From Glaciozyma antarctica PI12 (taxonomy: Eukaryota; Basidiomycota; Microbotryomycetes; Kriegeriales; Camptobasidiaceae), in the NCBI GenBank assembly GCA_002917775.1, contig KZ627152.1:536641-600640 (forward strand): a DNA stretch of 64,000 nucleotides. Direction: 5' to 3'. Positions 21,380 through 30,972 of this stretch are shown here, piece after piece (position 1 is the first letter of the stretch; every line of letters starts with the position of its first letter). The translations under genes and the position numbers were made by a program. The notes below the pieces were generated by a model. It saw only the letters and a program-made list of their open reading frames with translations, was not told the DNA's origin and ran no database searches.

Positions 21380-22283
21380 ATGCCGCGCCTCTCCTTCACC
21401 ACCCTCCTCCACGCCCTCCCTCGCCCCTCCCTCCGCTTTCCAATCTTCCGACGCGACGCCAGCACCTCCACCCTCCCTCCTCCTCCGCGCTCCTTCCACT
21501 CCGACTCCTCTCTTCCCTCCTCCACCGACCCCATCTCCGCCCCAGCAGAACCCGCACTGAAAGGCAAAGGACCCCGCCCACCAGGCCCCCGCCGTACCCC
21601 GCCCAAGAACCGCCAGAAACCACAGCTCCCACCGCTCGTAGAGGCGGATCTTGAGGAGACTTTCGTGCGGGGTACGTCCTCCCCTCCCCTGCCCCGTTCT
21701 CCTTCCTCTCTCCTGCCCTCCGCTCTCCTGCCCGCCTCCCTCCCCTCCCCTCCCCTCCCTCCCTCCCCTGGTCTTTCGCACGATCAAACTCGCACCCGTC
21801 GCGCAATAGCTAACGCAACGCGCACAGGATCCGGCCCCGGCGGTCAATCCATCAATAAAACCAGTATCAGCTGCTCCCTCATCCACCGCCCAAGCGGGAT
21901 AAGAGTGCAGTGTCATGAGACGAGGAGTAGGGAGTTGAATAGATTGAAGGCTAGGAGGATTATGCAGGGGAAGGTGAGTGCCTGTGTGGGGGGAGGGGTG
22001 AGGAGGGGGAAGGAGGGCGGTGGAGGAGGACCAGGAAGACGGTGGAAAGCTGGATAGGGGATGGGATCGAGGGGGAAGCAGGAACGGGAGAACGAGCGCT
22101 GACGACCCCACCGCACAGCTTGATATGCTTTGGAACCCTGGTACTTCGCTGCAGGAAAAGAAATGGGAACGAGAGCGGGGGAAGAAGGAGGCGAAACGGC
22201 GGAAGGGACGTCGAGGGAAGGAGGCGTCGGAGGTCGAGCAGTCGTCGGAAGATGGGGAGGATCCTGCAAGCAGCGTACCTTGA
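21380..22283 (+). CDS. Mitochondrial class I release-factor-like protein (GGQ domain)
   Basis: Three exons separated by introns with donors GTACGT (about 21674) and GTGAGT (about 21975). The N-terminus (MPRLSFTTLLHALPRPSLRF) is basic and Ser/Leu-rich like a mitochondrial presequence. Exon 2 opens with GSGPGGQSINKT, the GGQ peptidyl-tRNA hydrolysis motif, then RPSGIRVQCHETRSRELN. A Lys/Arg-rich tail follows (KKWERERGKKEAKRRKGRR). This short build without stop-codon recognition domains matches the MTRFR/C12orf65 and yeast Pth4/Rso55 group, which rescues stalled mitochondrial ribosomes. It is tail to tail with the next gene, 61 bp apart. Confidence 0.82.
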
Positions 22284-22344
22284 GCGCAGAGTCCATCCAT
22301 CACGAGCAGCAAGAGTCCCTTGTCCAGCACCGTACGGCTTACGC

Positions 22345-22916
22345 CTACTCCCTGAGCCCGTACTCCCTCCTCATCTCTCCCTCATCCTCCTGCACCCGCT
22401 CAGGCTTGACCATCTCCCTACTCATCTTCTCCCACACACTCGTCACCGCCCAAACATGCTCATCCTCCTTCCCCTTTGGTGCCCCTTCCTCCACCGCCGT
22501 TCCACGCATCTTCTCCCACCGCTTCCTCGTAATCTTGACCACCTCCCCGCGCTCCTCCATCCCCTTGAGCACCCTCTTCTTGAGGTAACTCATACTCCAT
22601 TCTCCCTCCCCACTCTCCTTCTGTCCGGCGAACCGCTTGTGCACGGAAGAAGGGGGGATCCCCAGTTCGTGTGCGCGGAGACGCCTCGCGGTCCCCTCGA
22701 GGAAATTGGCCGGAGGAGGACGGGAGGGAAGAGGGGTGGAGAGGGCGTGGAGAGCCGAGTGGAGGCCTTGGGTGGTTAGAGGACCTGCGTGCGCGGGGTG
22801 TTAGTTGTTGGGACGGTGGACGTAGGAGGGAGCGCACCTTGGGAGAGGAGGGCGGTGCGGACGAGCTCGGGGGCGGAGGAGGGGAGGGATCGAAGGGAGA
22901 GGGTTGGGCGGATCAT
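22345..22916 (-). CDS. Uncharacterised, probably mitochondrial protein
   Basis: Two exons from ATG 22916. The intron (donor GTGCGCTCC, CTAAC, CGCAG) joins SLRSLPSSAPELVRTALLSQ to LTTQGLHSALHALSTPLPS. The basic Ser/Leu/Arg N-terminus suggests mitochondrial import. The C-terminal part contains SYLKKRVLKGMEERGEVVKI, which looks like a winged-helix-type helix pair plus basic residues. I do not recognise the family. It converges on the mitochondrial release-factor-like gene, which is only weak evidence of shared function. Confidence 0.55.
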
Positions 22917-23617
22917 GCTGGGCCTGGCGTTGGCGCTGAGTAGGGGCGAGAGGTGGGTGGGAAGGCGAGGATAGAGGGAGGACAAGGGCAGAAGAAGTCG
23001 ATTTTGGCTCAGGCAGATCGGAGCACCTCTGGAGGGGAGCGAGTGGGACGAGCAGAGCTTCGCGAGCGGGTCTGCGTTACTGTTCCGAGGTCAAGGAAGC
23101 TTTGCAGGTGCTGGATCTGGGGTTCTGTACGGCGGTGGTGCTCTCTGCTCTCTCGCCTCGAGCAGCACGCCGGCGGAGTCGCTCTCGCTGACGGTGAGTC
23201 CGAGATGGAGCTCGACGCCGCACCTTCTGCGCTTGGAATAGGCGCGCTCCCTTGGCCAAGCCTAGCTAGAAACACTCCACCCCGAGTTTGACAGCGCGCC
23301 CCGAGTTAAGGCCCGAGGAGAGATCGCGTCTTCTTCGCCAAATCCTTTTCGACTTCGTTTGCCCTTCTTCCTCTTCCAGTTCAGCGCCGTTCATTTCGTT
23401 GACTGCACCTGGTGAGCACGAGTGCGCCTGTTCAGGCACAGTGCAGGAACACCGGGCCGCCGTGCTGGGGGAGGAGGAGGTCTTCGCGGCTTCGGGTTGT
23501 TGACCTCTGCCCTGTGCCCAACAACGACTCTCGCAAGGCCCCAAGCTAACCATCCGCCTCCACAGAGCCACTCCGAGAACTACCTTCCGCCGCGTTCTCC
23601 TCATCCCTCAGCGCCCC
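22917..23617. other. Divergent promoter and ERG2 leader
   Basis: About 700 bp between two divergent genes. An intron-like segment ending CTAACCATCCGCCTCCACAG near 23565 could be a 5'-UTR intron of ERG2. No other gene is supported. Confidence 0.3.
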
Positions 23618-24675
23618 ATGTCCCAACACCCTCAATCAACCCCGCGCAAGCGTCCAACGGCCTCACCGATCCGCATCTCGTCCTCGACGAACCGCCTGTA
23701 CCTCGGCGCCGTCGCTATCGGTCTCCTTGCAGTGCTTACTGTGGCGTGCCAAGTGCTCGACTCGATCAAGGTGTGTCCACTCCCCCATCAGCTCCTTCCT
23801 CCTCCCTCCTCCCTGGCCGACCTCACGCACGAGAGCTAACACCACCCCCAGGAACGCTGGTACATCTTTGACCGCCCGGCCCTGCACGCTCTCTGCCAAC
23901 ACGCCATCGCCACGCACCCTAACGACACCTCGGCCATCTTCTCCACCATCCTCGCCTCCCTCGCCGAGACTCACCCCTCCTACACGATCAACACAGCCTT
24001 CGCTCTCCCCCCTCCCGACTCCCCCCTCTCCTCCGCCACCTACTCCCTCACCCATCCCTCCTCTCTCGACGGTTCTTACGCACCCAACGGCGACGAATGG
24101 ATGTGGAACAATGAAGAATGATCGATGGGGAGCATGTTCATTATTCATGCGAGTATCACCGAGTACTTGATCTTCTTTGGAACGGCGACGGGGACCGAGG
24201 GACATAGTGGGAGGCATACGGCGGATGATTATTTCCATATCCTCCAGGGGGAGCAGTGGGCCGCGTTGCCGGGGGCTTTGACACACGAGGTGAGTCGCGT
24301 GGTTCCTCAGTGAGGGAGAGGAGCTGACCAGGGAGGACAGGTGTACAAGACTGGATCGGTGCATCATATGAAGCGAGGTGTCGTCAAGCAGTACAAGTTC
24401 CACGAGGGCGGGTTCGCTCTCGAGTTGGCGCAGGGTACGCCCGTTCCGTCTTGCGTTCGCTTTGAAAGTGCTGATACGGAGACGCAGGATGGATCCCGCT
24501 TATGCTCCCCTTTGGATTCGGGGACAGCTTGAGCTCGACGCTCGATTTCCCGACGCTGTGGTTGACGATCAAGCTTACTGGTGAGTCCTTCTTGTTCGGG
24601 GCTGATGAAGGATGGAGCTGATGCGAGTGAGTAGGACGGGAGATGATCAAGAACCTCTTGCACGGCAAGATCTGA
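23618..24675 (+). CDS. ERG2: ERG2 sterol C-8 isomerase with an in-frame stop
   Basis: ERG2 moves the sterol B-ring double bond from C8 to C7 in ergosterol synthesis at the ER. The N-terminus has a membrane anchor ([20 protein letters not shown]), then intron 23771-23851. Family blocks follow: [99 protein letters not shown] and [12 protein letters not shown], with introns between the last ones. However TGG AAC AAT is followed by GAA GAA TGA TCG ATG: where the family has NNAGG before the (A/S)MG, this sequence has NNEE and a TGA stop at 24119-24121. No intron removes it. All other blocks are intact, so this is a very recent inactivation or a local sequence error. Confidence 0.85.
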
Positions 24676-24957
24676 GTGAGGAGGGAGGAACGAAGGAAGG
24701 AAGTGGAACTAAACTAATGCTGTTGGAGCTTCGCCGTACTGCTCTCCTCATCTGCTTCTTTCGCTTCCTCTTCTCGTATCTCAGCTTAGTAGAAAGCCCC
24801 AGCTGCCACGAAGCCAGGCCGGCCGCCCAATCGCAGTCGACACCTCACTTCGTGCGAAGCTCCGAAGCTCCGTCCCCTCCGGAATCCTCAACCTCGCAAA
24901 GCAGTTCCATTCACAGGCTACCGTATCCGAATCCAAAGCCGTTCCATCTCATCCTCT

Positions 24958-26016
24958 CTACAACTTGCCCCCAACCAAAGCTCCACCATCCAAAGCGATC
25001 GTCGACCTGCGCTCATCAGCTTTCTCCTCCGCACACAAATCGACGACACTCACCCGTTCACCCACGCTCCCGCCCTAGAACTGAGGAAGATGCAGGCTCC
25101 AGCGACGTCCTGGGGCGTACCGATTCTCCCGAGGGGGACTCCAGCGATGATAGTCTCGCGACCGGCTTCGAGCGTCGCTGCCATCACTGCGTCGGTCGTT
25201 AGCTCAGTTACTCTCTATCTTCGGGGAAGGAGACGTACTCTTCGATTCGAATGGTCCTGCGGTTAACGAATTAGCGAAAGAAGGGAGGAGAGAGGAAGGA
25301 CGCACCGCATGCGAGCGTGTTGCTCGTTATCCCCCTCTTACCCAACTGGCTCGCAAACACGCGCGAAAGCTGATGCAACCCCGCCTTGGACGCCGAATAC
25401 GCATAAGTCTCCAACGACGGTACCCTGATCCCATCCACCGAACCAATGTTGATGATCCTCGCTTCATCTCTCGTCAGCTTACGTCTGGAGAGGGAGAGGA
25501 AGGGACGCACCGGGGTCTTCCCAGGGACCTTCTTCGCGTGAACCGGTCGGGAGAGAGGCGAGGAGGAGGGGAACGAGTTTCTGGGTGAGAGTAAAGACGC
25601 GCTGGAGGTTGAGCGTAAGGACCTTGGTGAACGCTGAGTCCGGGTAGGCCTCCATCTCTGCTCCCCAGTTTGCTCCAGCGTTGTTGACGAGCACGTTCAG
25701 GTCTGCTCTACGTCAGCTCCGCCTGCAGTACCGAGAGAACGAACGCACGCTTCTCCCTCCTTCCGAGCTCCTGGACAAGCGCCTCGACTCCTTCGTACTT
25801 GCTCAAATCAGCCGGTAGAGCAACGCACGTCCCCGGTCCAAGTCGAGTGAGTTCCTCAGCGGTCTCGGCGAGGGATTTGGCATCGCGAGAGGAGATGTAG
25901 ACGCGGGCACCGGCTTGGACGTAGCCTGACGCGATCATCTTGCCGATTCCTTTGCCTCCTCCGCTGACTAGGACCACTTTGTTGCGTACGCTGAAGAGAT
26001 CGGATCCGTGGGCCAT
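24958..26016 (-). CDS. Short-chain dehydrogenase/reductase, RhlG-like
   Basis: A classical NAD(P)-dependent SDR starting at ATG 26016. VVLVSGGGKGIGKMIASGYV is the TGxxxGxG-type cofactor loop, VLVNNAGANWG the NNAG motif, INIGS the catalytic Ser and YAYSASK the Tyr/Lys pair. The C-terminal part (PLGRIGTPQDVAGACIFLSS, then WVNGSTIALDGGAL) is typical of the SDR subgroup annotated as 3-oxoacyl-[acyl-carrier-protein] reductase/RhlG-like in fungi. Five or six short introns, for example 25704-25749, with GTGCGT donors. The substrate cannot be inferred. It ends at TAG 24958-24960, convergent with ERG2 about 280 bp away. Confidence 0.82.
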
Positions 26017-26366
26017 CGTCGTCGTCGTCGTCTTCGAGTTGAGTGGAGGAGGAGAAGCTGGGGAACTTGGCTCGGACCGACCGGCCTAACAGCCCGAGTT
26101 TCCCAGGTGAACTTCACAATTAGTTCACAAGGTGCTTACGACGGTATTTGGTCGTTAAAAGAGTCAAGAACGACCTCGCTGGAGTCGTGGAAACAAGAAA
26201 GAAAGGGCGAAAGCAAAGAATCGTAATTGAGACTACAAAATTGGAATTGAGATCAGAAAATTACTTGACTTTCAATTTCAGCTTTCGTTCAGTGAGCCCC
26301 TCGCCGTCGTCGCTCTCTCCCTCTCTCTCAAACGACGACAACGACGACGGCGACGACGACTCAGGG

Positions 26367-27513
26367 ATGCCGACGAGCTACTCCTTCGACCCCTCCACGC
26401 CCTTCCTGCTCGCCCCCTCATCCCGCCCAACCTCGCCCATCTACTCGGACGCTCCCGCCCGCCTCGCAGCTGCCTACACCCTCTTCGACGCCCCCCGTCG
26501 CTTAACCGGTTCTCTCCACGAATGCAAGAGTAGTAGCGGGGGGATCCCAGAGCTCTTGAGCGCGGGCATGAGAGGCGGGTGGAGGCTTAGTCCTTGGGCT
26601 AAGGGGGCGAAGGGGGGGAGGGTTGAGGAGTTGCCGGGGGATGAGGAGGAGTGGGAGGCGAGGGAGGAGGGGAAGAGGAGTAGGAAGGAGAGGAGGGAGA
26701 GTGAGAAGAGGGACAAGGAGGAGGAGGTCGTCGTCGTCGTTGAGTCGAGGCAGGCGAGGTTGACGAGCAGCTTGTCGGCGGGCAAGGTTGGGATGCTGGT
26801 GGGCAAGAGCTCCAAGAGTAGTCCTGCGGGGACGGGAAACCTCTACCACTCCCCTGCCGAACGCTCGAACGCCGGAAAGTCTCTAGGCGAGGACGAGGAG
26901 ATCCTCTTCGAAGCAGGCTGCACCCAGGTCCGCTGCCCCCTCCCTCCCTGATCCCTACTAACACCTGCATAGCCCGTATTCCCCACCACTCGGTCCTCCC
27001 AGATCCCATCGCAAGCGACACCACACCACCTCGTCCCCCTCGCAGCCACCTCAACCCCCTTCCTCGCGCTCGCCTCCACTTCAACCCCATTCCTCGCCGC
27101 TCCCCTCCCGCACCCTCTTTCCTCCCCTGGGCCCGTCCCACTTCAGGCGCAGACTCTCAAACGCGCTTCGACGGGAGTCGAGACGAAGCGCGCCTCGACG
27201 GGAGTGGAGGAGGGAGATGAGAGCGTCGTGGATGAAGCGTCCTTCGCAGGAAAAAAGGTCCTCGGCTGAGGGGAGCGCGGGATTGAAGCGCGCGGCGTCG
27301 GGAGAGGCTCCCGAGTCGAGCGCGAAGAGGCAGGCTATCAGCGTTGTCGAGGGAAGGAGCGAGATGGTCGAGGAGAAGGACAGTGAAGGAGATGCGAAGG
27401 AGGTCGAGGAGGAGACAAAGGCGCGGGGGTTTGCGAGTCTTTTGAGCGAGGGAGATGGGAGTGAGATGGAGGGAGTGGGGAGCATTAGTCGGTTTTTGGA
27501 TGAGGAGGATTGA
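26367..27513 (+). CDS. Uncharacterised Ser/Pro- and Glu/Lys-rich protein with internal repeats
   Basis: ATG 26367 opens a frame reading SYSFDPSTPFLLAPSSRPTS, a Trp-containing block (GGWRLSPWAKGAKGGR) and a charged coiled-coil-like run, then an intron at about 26930-26973 (GTCCGC, CTAAC, CATAG). Exon 2 contains tandem repeats: STPFLAL/STPFLAA and KRASTGVET/KRASTGVEE, with a related KRAASGEAP later. At 27251-27256 a run of six A shifts the frame; with five A the protein continues through KRSSAEGSAGLKRAASGEAP to an acidic C-terminus (SISRFLDEED). Without that change it ends at TGA 27267. Nuclear location is a guess from basic KR clusters. No family recognised. Confidence 0.5.
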
Positions 27514-27940
27514 GGGGGCTTGGGGTTTGCGAGGGGTTGTTGTGTGTGATGCAGGATTTGTTGGCGCTGCGAAGGAGGGGGTTGGGGGCTGCTCGATTTG
27601 CGGTGCGAAGATCTGCTCCAATCGTTTCGCTGTTCCCTCATGCAAGCTCGCAAGCCTCGCTCGTCCTTTCGCTCCTGCCTCTCGAGCGCGTTCGAGGACT
27701 CGAGCGGACCGGGATCACCTTCGAGAAGCGAGCAGGACCGCTCGCAGCCGCTGTCCCTACACGAAGCGTACCTTCTTGACCTTTGTTGGTGCGGCGGAGC
27801 CACGACCGAGGGAGTGTTGAACGTAAATGTGCGAGGGGAAGATTGACGAACGAAGAATCCAACACAAGCGAGAGCAGTTCCCCTTCGCTCCCTCGCGAGC
27901 AGTCCACCTCTCCCACCTCGCTCCTCAAAAAAAAAGCCAT
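27514..27940. other. Intergenic region between convergent genes
   Basis: No supported gene. Short open frames here lack splice support or similarity. Confidence 0.3.
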
Positions 27941-29704
27941 CTAATTCTTCGCTCCCACCCCCGCACATCCACACCCCTCATCATCCTTCTTCTCAGCTCT
28001 ACAACACTCCCCGAGCGCCGCCACCTGACTCCCCAGCACCTCTACCTCCCTCCTCAGGTCCTCCCCTGCTCCACCCATTACCTCCCCCACCAAACACTTG
28101 AGCTCCTCCAGTACTCCTGGCGGTACGAGCGGGTACAGCGGGCTTTGGGATTGGAGGAGAACGATGAGGAGGAGTGGCGAGAGAGGGTCGGAGGAGGGGC
28201 CGAGGAGGGAGAGGCGGAGGGAATGGGGAACGGGGTGATGAGGGGCGTTGTGGGTCGGGCGTAGGACGAGAGCTGGTGTGGGGAGGGAGGAAAGGAGGGT
28301 GAGGAGGGAGGTGAGGAGGGTTGGGAGGTGAGTGGTGGGTGGCGTGCGGAGGAGGGTTGTTGAGAGGGTTGTCGAGAGGGAGGCCCAGGAGGACTGGGTG
28401 AGGGAGTTAGCTTGATGCGAAAGGACGGGTGGATGAGAAGGAACGGGTGACGCACCTTGTTCAGGGTGAGGGAGGTGAGCGAGAGCGGCGCGACGAGGGA
28501 GAGGGGGTTGGAGGGATGAGGAACGGAGAGGATCGCGTAGCCACTGTGAACGCAGCGTCAGTCGACACCGAATCAAGGCTCGACAGATGGAAGAAACGCA
28601 CCGAGGTTGCTTCGTTACGCTGTCGAGCGGAAGCATGGCTTCACAGGCGGTGTCGACCGAAATCCAGTACGAAGGGTACTGCAAAGGTGCTTAGCTCAAA
28701 CCCAGCAATGAGGCTTATGCCAAACTCACCTTGAACCTCGCAACGTCCAGGATAAGCAGCTGCAAAGCGAAACATCAGCTCCTTCGCTCTCCCCAAGACC
28801 GCTCCGACTCACCATATCCTCCTTCTCGTTGTACCCAGCGACTGGCGAGAAGTGTCCATCACCAGTCTGCCCCAGCGTCCGCCTCGAATACGATATAGCC
28901 ATCACACCCTCATTCCCACGAGCGCTCTCCCGCACCTCTCTCCGAAAGACCTCCTTCGCCTCCCTCAACGCCTCCTCCCCGCTCTCGAGCGGCGGACTGA
29001 CGATGCTCGCCTGCAGCCCGTTGCACCTCGCCAAACAGCCAAACTCCGCTAGCGTCAGGCCTGACGTAGCGACGGCTGTGAGAGGTCGACAACAGTCAAG
29101 CATCTCCTGCTCGTACCAACGCCAGGGAGCTCCCGACTTCCACTGCCGTTGAGGGTCGACGCCGAGAGTGTTTAGGATCATACAGAGAGTTCCCAGAGCG
29201 CAGAAAGCTGGCTCGTTCTGCGTGAGGAACTGCGTGCGGGGGTCAGCTTGCGTTGCCCTCCACCTTCCCAGACCCACGCACCTGACTTGAGAGCGGAAAG
29301 TACGCCTCCATCCCTCCTTCCTGTAATGCCCCAGCAAATAGGTCCTTCCCACGGGTACTGGCGAACGAGATACACGACTCGGGCAGTGGACGCTTGTAGA
29401 AGGACGCGGAGAGCATCGGCGAAACCATGAGGGAGTGGCGCGGCGGGAGGTCGAAGGTGGTCTGCTGGCGGTCTAAGGGAGTGGAGCTGGCTTCGAGGTG
29501 TACGTGCGAGGCGTTGTGAGAGTCGGTCGGAGAGATAGGAGTGGAGAGATGGCGTGCGCGGACGGTGGCGGCAAGGAGGGGAGAGGGATAGCGCGAGGAG
29601 GCGAGCGCGTGTCTGGCCGCTGGCCGGGTGGAGTGTAGGATGGAGGTCGTCGTGGCTGTGGCGTGGTGAGGTGGTGGCGGAAGGGAGAGGAGAAGCCGTC
29701 GCAA
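27941..29704 (-). CDS. PCS: Phytochelatin synthase with mitochondrial-type leader
   Basis: Phytochelatin synthase (glutathione gamma-glutamylcysteinyltransferase) makes metal-binding (gamma-Glu-Cys)n peptides from glutathione. The papain-like domain is complete: SFYKRPLPESCISFAST, GMEAYFPLSSQ, the catalytic Cys in TQNEPAFCALGTLCMILN, RWYEQEMLDCCRPL, EFGCLARCNGLQ, the catalytic His in GQTGDGHFSPVAGYNE and the catalytic Asp in LILDVARFKYPSYW. Introns lie at 29281-29230, 28812-28760, 28729-28679 and two more before 28380. The first ~55 residues (MRRLLLSLPPPPHHATATTT to VRARHLST) are Arg/Ser-rich without acids, like a mitochondrial presequence. The variable C-terminal domain is Leu/Pro/Ser-rich and ends with a small Cys cluster (ECCRAEKKDDEGCGCAG), a possible metal site. 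Confidence 0.88.
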
Positions 29705-29941
29705 GCTCGAAATTTCTCAAAGTTCGCCACCCCGACGAGCAAAGACGCCGTCCAGCTGCTTTGCTGCCCCCGCCCTCTGTCACTCTGATCGCAGGAAAGC
29801 AATTCTAATGCATATTACAAGCAGCGCTGGAAAAATGGGCCGAATCCGCCCTCAGAAAGTCTCGCTGGGCCCGTCGCTCTGGTTGCTCCACCTCGCTCGA
29901 CCTCCCCATTCTGAAAGACAAGCTCCACTGCACGACGACAG

Positions 29942-30351
29942 TCAGAAGTACTCCCAACACGTAAAACAGAAAGCGTACCCCTTTTTTTTCGCCGGCAAGC
30001 GCGCCACGACGTCGACGGCGGAGGTCAATTCGCGCTTCGTACGGCTCGTGCGGCTCGAGGATTTGCCTGCGACGCGACATCAGCTTCGTTCAGTATCCCC
30101 CTTGAATCGAACTTACTCTTCATAGCTTTAGGATTCGGCACGACCTTCGGACGAGTCGTCGTGCTCTTCGTCACGACGACCTTCGCCGGAGAAGTTGGGA
30201 TCGTGTTGGTCGGGATGGCGTGGACGAAGGCGCGCGAGATGCGCGACGCGTGTTCATCGAAAAGCCCGTCGGAGTTGTGGAAGGCGGTGGGATTTGGGTA
30301 AGGGAGAGTGAAGGCCGTGGGAAGGAGGAGGAGGACGAAGAGGAGCTGCAT
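29942..30351 (-). CDS. Small secreted basic protein, 3' end uncertain
   Basis: ATG 30351 opens a clear signal peptide (MQLLFVLLLLPTAFTLPYP). The mature part contains SRISRAFVHAIPTNTIPTSP and a Thr/Lys-rich run (KVVVTKSTTTRPKVV). An intron (donor GTAAGT, acceptor GTCGCAG) near 30114-30068 leads to a basic exon (SRTRSGRTKRELTS, then ARLPAKKKG). A possible second intron with donor GTACGC follows a run of eight A, so the last residues and stop are unresolved; 29942 is the stop if it is not spliced. It lacks the RW motif of the other small secreted genes. Function unknown. Confidence 0.5.
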
Positions 30352-30972
30352 TGTCGATGAGGTCGTAGGTTGATGCTGTGATCGTATTAGTGAGTTGAAG
30401 AAGTAGTACGGTGGAGGTGATGGAGACGCAGGCGAAAAGTGGAAGAGGAGAAGGAAGCGTGAAGGGAGGCGAACGCCTTCAACGCGAAAACTCGAGCGTG
30501 GGTCCAAGGGTTGCTGAGAAGTTTGATGGGCCCAGCAGTAACGCAGGAAAGGAGGTGGGTCGGGGGAAGGCGCAGGTGCGAGTACGAAAACAAGGTTAGG
30601 GTGCGCAGATCGTTCATGTCAGGACCACCAGAGACGTCTTCCTGTCTCGACGGCGTCGTCCACGGTCGCGAAAAGCTGTCTGCGAGGGAGGCTGAGCAGA
30701 GCTGAGCGTACGGAGAGAGTAGAAGCCCGGACTAGGCGGTTACGCGCAGGGCCAAGAATTAGCTCGTCGCGAGCGCGCGAGTCGAACCGCGAAACAACGT
30801 CTCTGTAAACGGAAGGATTAGCGATTAGCGATTAGCGCAGCTGAGAAGAACGTAAACGCACTGAGTAAGGAAGAGACGACACTCGCGACGATCAGAGAGA
30901 CTTGCGCGCAGTCACTGCCCATGAGCAGTCCATCGAAGACGCCCGGAGTCCCACGCCAACGACCACATTCAA
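30352..30972. other. Intergenic region
   Basis: No supported gene. A short tandem repeat GATTAGC occurs three times near 30816-30838. Confidence 0.35.

Noticed and set aside
24612-25202. Plus-strand open frame of ~197 codons
   Set aside because: It is antisense to the 3' exons of the SDR gene, and is Ser/Pro-rich shadow coding.
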